Of a stretch of 64,000 nucleotides of DNA, positions 60,919 to 64,000 are shown piece by piece. Below the pieces are notes generated by a model. The model made no database searches. It saw only the letters and a program-made list of their open reading frames with translations, and was not told where the DNA came from. The DNA lies in contig NC_088310.1 of assembly GCF_910592395.1 (NCBI RefSeq), positions 5,897,501 through 5,961,500 of the forward strand, written 5' to 3'. Source of the stretch: Lineus longissimus (taxonomy: Eukaryota; Nemertea; Pilidiophora; Heteronemertea; Lineidae). Positions within the stretch are counted from its first letter, which is position 1, and each line of letters starts with the position of its first letter. Position numbers and translations under genes: made by a program.

Positions 60919-62014
60919 CTCCCTCTACAAGAACCAACAGGCTGAGAATTGTCATCATCATCATCATCATCAAGGCCCAGAATGAGCACCTCATGTACTT
61001 GTCACATAAAAATTTCTTCAGAACTTGGTAAAATTTTTGCACTGTGTACCTTTTTTCAAATATACATTAAGTATTTCAGATTTTTTTCCATTTCTACACA
61101 ATCTGGTGCCAGTGGATAACCATGATTTTGATCTTTAATAACACATACTCAAGTGCATGTTCAATTCCAAACTTTGAAGCCACATTTTTCAAAATGACTG
61201 AAACAGACACATGTACTTCTCGTTTTGAGATGAAACTCTTCAAATGCAATTTCACTTAGAAATCAATTCACATTATCTAACCTGGTAACTTTTAATACCT
61301 CAAGAAAGATAATTTACAAAAATATAAACACATCCTGATCAAGCAACCTGGCTTAAGGATGAACAGAACATAAAAAAGAGCTCCAGATACATGCAGCAGT
61401 CAATGTAAAATGTAAACCTGAGCCCTTCTAGTCAGGTGATCAACAGTGGAAAAATTTTGCACTCAATTCACCAAGTACATTTCTCAAAACTTTTACAAAA
61501 AAACTATCAAAAATGATGCAGGCCACACTACTTACTTTCTCATTGACAGGATTTCATTCGATGGGTAAAAGGAAACAATTCACCCAGAATTCAACACTGA
61601 TCTAGTGCTAAAGGTTACACTGGGTTAGCATTGACCACTGCAAGACTCCAGAGTCCAAACACATTGACATTTGGTAGTACTAAGACTATTCAGAAAAAGA
61701 AAGTGTCAATGGCCACAACAGATCGAAAAGACCCATTGAATTGGACCTTGTGCCTGAAACAACCTAACTGTTAAGTATATACAGATTCGCTGAAATGCAT
61801 CATCAACTCCCATCCTACTATATGTATGCAAAATTGCAGATGCTCCATTACAATGCAATATGCACAGATCTTTGCCAACTGTTCAATGTCACATATTGAC
61901 CTACTGAGGTGAAGAGAGTCCACACTGATTGTCTTCAACACTTCCTTTCTATCCTGGGGGAACTTATATTGCGAAGAGTCCATATTATTCCTGCATGAAG
62001 TTAAACATGTCTCC

Positions 62015-63712
62015 TCACTGTTTTCGGAATCCTTTCAGTATTGGATGGATGTTGTTAAAAGCTTCGTAAATCTCTGAACGCACCTTTGCACCTGAAAGTA
62101 AATAATCAGTTACTTTAGTGAGATGGATTGGAAAGAGATGAGCATCATTTCCGCCTCCGAACTGGTTACAATGTCCTACGCAGTCACCTCCATCGTATCG
62201 GGATAGCTGATACACAAGAATGCCTCTGTGGATACAAGAAACTGACTCCTGTTCATATTTTCAAGACTGCCACCCCTATGCCATCTGGGTCTGGGTGGCA
62301 GAGGAACCAGGTTTGGCCAGATGATGTAGACCAGACAGCCAAAATCTTATGACACTCTACTCCCATACTACAAAATGTACAACTCACAAATTCTTTTGGT
62401 GGTGAATGAATGAAAGAAAAGTTTACCTGTTAACACAACTTTTCCTGATACAAATATGAGCAAAACAATTCTTGGTTTCACCATTCGGTAGATAAGTCCT
62501 GGGAATAACTCAGGCTCATAACTGCAATGAAACATACAGGGATTAGAATCTCACTCCCACTCCTGTAACTGAGCATATCGATATCAACTGAGACAGCACA
62601 TCCATCCAGGAATCCCGCAATCGGTGTCAACACCTTTTTGCAACTCCTGTGGTCTCTGCATCGCGGGCAACAACATCCATCAAGCATGTCCAGCATCGTC
62701 ACCTTTGTTGCTTGCCTTGAGCATTGCACATTCTACCTGACACAGCGTGAGAAACAACTGGCACCACTCAAGAAGTGAGACTTACCAGATTCACAGATCA
62801 AGTACTATTACTAATTCCTAAAGTTGCACTCATTTATGTGTGGTTTGATGTCGGAGTTTATGATAAGACATTTCAAAGCAAACATTATTCAACTATGAAA
62901 TATTTTAGTGACACATGTACTGTATAACATACCTTGAAAACTGCCCATGTGTTAAAACGAGACCTTCCAACCGAATGGCAAACTTAACGTCGCAACTTCC
63001 CACCATGTTCTGTATTTTGAAGTCTAAAAACTTTGCCTGGAAAGCGATTTATTACTTTATTAGACAAAACAGAGAATTACTTTTTTCAACCAACTGACAG
63101 AATTTAATCTTTGGTGACAAATGCTGGTTTTTTTCTGGGTTGAGTTGCCCAAATGAACACATCATCATAATCCAACCACACCATGACTTAATACTTACAG
63201 GAAAACCAAGCTTTTGCACGATTCTTGCATATTTCCGGGCAGCTAGTTTGGCAAATTCCTCACTAAATTTTAGAAGAGAAAAACAAAATGTATTGTATAT
63301 CATCAATAATGGATGAGCTTGCTCGCTTCATCTGTATTTGAAGTCCGAATGGATGGTGATGATAAACAATTAATTTTGGTTGAATGGCCTTTAAACCAAT
63401 AAAACATATTGCAGGACACAATTACTGCATTCTCTATCAAATTTCCTGTTCTGGTACTATCAAACTCAGTAGGATCTCTGTTCCCAAGTCAAATGGAAAT
63501 TTTCTGCACTCAAAGCCACTGTGTATTCCTACCTCTTTGCTCCAGTGCACACCATCTTTCCTGAACTGAAGATTAAAGCTGTTGTTCTTGGGTCCCTAAT
63601 TCTCATTATGACAGCTGCAAACCGCTTCGGATTATACTCGGCATTTCTGGCATGAAGAGCTATCCGTTTAAGGTCCAATTTGCAACCAAGGTTCACTGTA
63701 CAGACTATATTT
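62015..63712 (-). CDS. TBP: TATA-box binding protein, C-terminal core (5' exons beyond window)
   Basis: TBP binds the TATA element and nucleates TFIID and Pol I/III initiation complexes. Exons in transcript order: 63712-63533, 63262-63199, 63036-62933, 62521-62427, 62091-62015, all in phase. The conserved saddle begins [17 protein letters not shown], then [40 protein letters not shown], then [74 protein letters not shown] and ends ILKGFRKQ. This covers both direct repeats of the core. The residues match TBP, not TBPL1/TRF2, whose DNA-contact residues and C-terminus differ. The first acceptor completes a codon ending in A (Gln expected), so the N-terminal exons are to the right of 64000. Confidence 0.97.
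62120..62352 (+). mobile_element. Non-LTR retrotransposon C-terminal fragment in TBP intron
   Basis: On the strand opposite TBP, inside its last intron (62092-62426), an open frame reads [18 protein letters not shown] then ADTQECLCG and PVHIF. This is the pattern of the region after the reverse transcriptase/RNase H domains of LINE-type elements ('LRTGHN.L..HL.R.G....CPCG...T.EH'). It is short, lacks the rest of the ORF and has lost the last Cys of the C-C-H-C motif, so it is a dead fragment. Confidence 0.65.
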
Positions 63713-64000
63713 CTGAAAGGATAATGGTAACTTATTTGTCTCTTGATAACTTACACTAAACTGATGAATTCATTACATCAAGAATTAACAAAGACTTGTC
63801 TTTATTTAACAAAGACTAATCTTCATTAATTCGCATTTGAGGGGATAGATCAATAAACAGCATGAGGTAGGAAATTTAGGCTGAAGACAATATAATCTGA
63901 ATTCAAGACTGGTGTTCCTGTAAAAGCCACACATCAAGATCTAGATCAAACATGATGGTAACTCACAGCTCTCACCTTATTCTTTAGCTTAATTTTGACA
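63713..64000 (-). other. TBP intron at window edge
   Basis: Intronic sequence upstream of the first visible TBP exon. No exon is seen up to position 64000. It contains an AACAAAGAC / TCTTCATTAATTC phrase resembling sequence near 39544. Confidence 0.5.

Larger units (their letters stand above)
59661..62014. other. Intergenic region between satellite and TBP
   Basis: No gene supported. It holds dispersed repeat copy 3 (60318-60375), foldback copy 2 (60444-60503), an (ATC)n tract at ~60952-60972 and, near its middle, the expected TBP 3'UTR. The minus-strand AATAAA at 60913-60918 (TTTATT on +) is a candidate TBP poly(A) signal. Confidence 0.4.

Overview
This window is animal (metazoan) genomic DNA, not bacterial. 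Short exons with consensus GT..AG junctions are separated by AT-rich introns, with AATAAA poly(A) signals, microsatellites, minisatellites and degraded mobile elements. The gene content (KIF16B-like kinesin, gremlin, TMEM179-like, ataxin-3, BRMS1L-like and TBP orthologs) and the dispersed-repeat style suggest a marine invertebrate, possibly a lophotrochozoan such as a mollusc. I cannot name the species. All gene models were assembled by eye from homology to remembered family members, splice consensus and phase bookkeeping. Every complete model sums to a whole number of codons.

Layout. 1-2.6 kb: two head-to-head paralogous small genes of a family I do not recognise; the left one runs off the window. 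2.7-5.4 kb: degraded repeats. 5.5-24.4 kb: a 35-exon kinesin-3 gene (KIF16B/SNX23 type: motor, FHA, long coiled coil, PX) on +, with two possible 3' ends. 24.4-40.9 kb: a long gene-poor block whose only clear gene is gremlin (BMP antagonist, - strand). Its coding sequence lies in one exon, and a candidate non-coding first exon lies about 5 kb upstream. 41-43 kb: a TMEM179-family tetraspanning protein (-). 45.2-48.7 kb: ataxin-3 deubiquitinase (+). 49.6-51.1 kb: a small ciliary microtubule inner protein-like gene (-), in a tight divergent pair with BRMS1L (51.4-55 kb, +), a Sin3-HDAC subunit. 55-60.5 kb: satellite and minisatellite arrays. 62-63.7 kb: the 3' part of TBP (-), whose 5' exons lie beyond the window.

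The neighbours do not form a pathway. They are mostly housekeeping genes (transcription, chromatin, deubiquitination, endosome transport, cilium) plus one developmental regulator in a gene-poor domain.

Most notable observations: (1) BRMS1L contains what reads as a textbook U12-type AT-AC intron carrying a nine-copy 56-bp minisatellite. (2) TMEM179 and ataxin-3 each have, just upstream of the start codon and in the same orientation relative to the gene, a copy of the same ~140-bp sequence, so the copies form an inverted repeat around the shared intergenic space. (3) Ataxin-3 has no polyQ, appears to carry five UIM-like helices and an apparent GC-AG first intron, and its last UIM/stop sequence is the first unit of a 26-bp tandem repeat continuing into the 3'UTR. 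(4) The kinesin has a phase-perfect alternative C-terminal exon.
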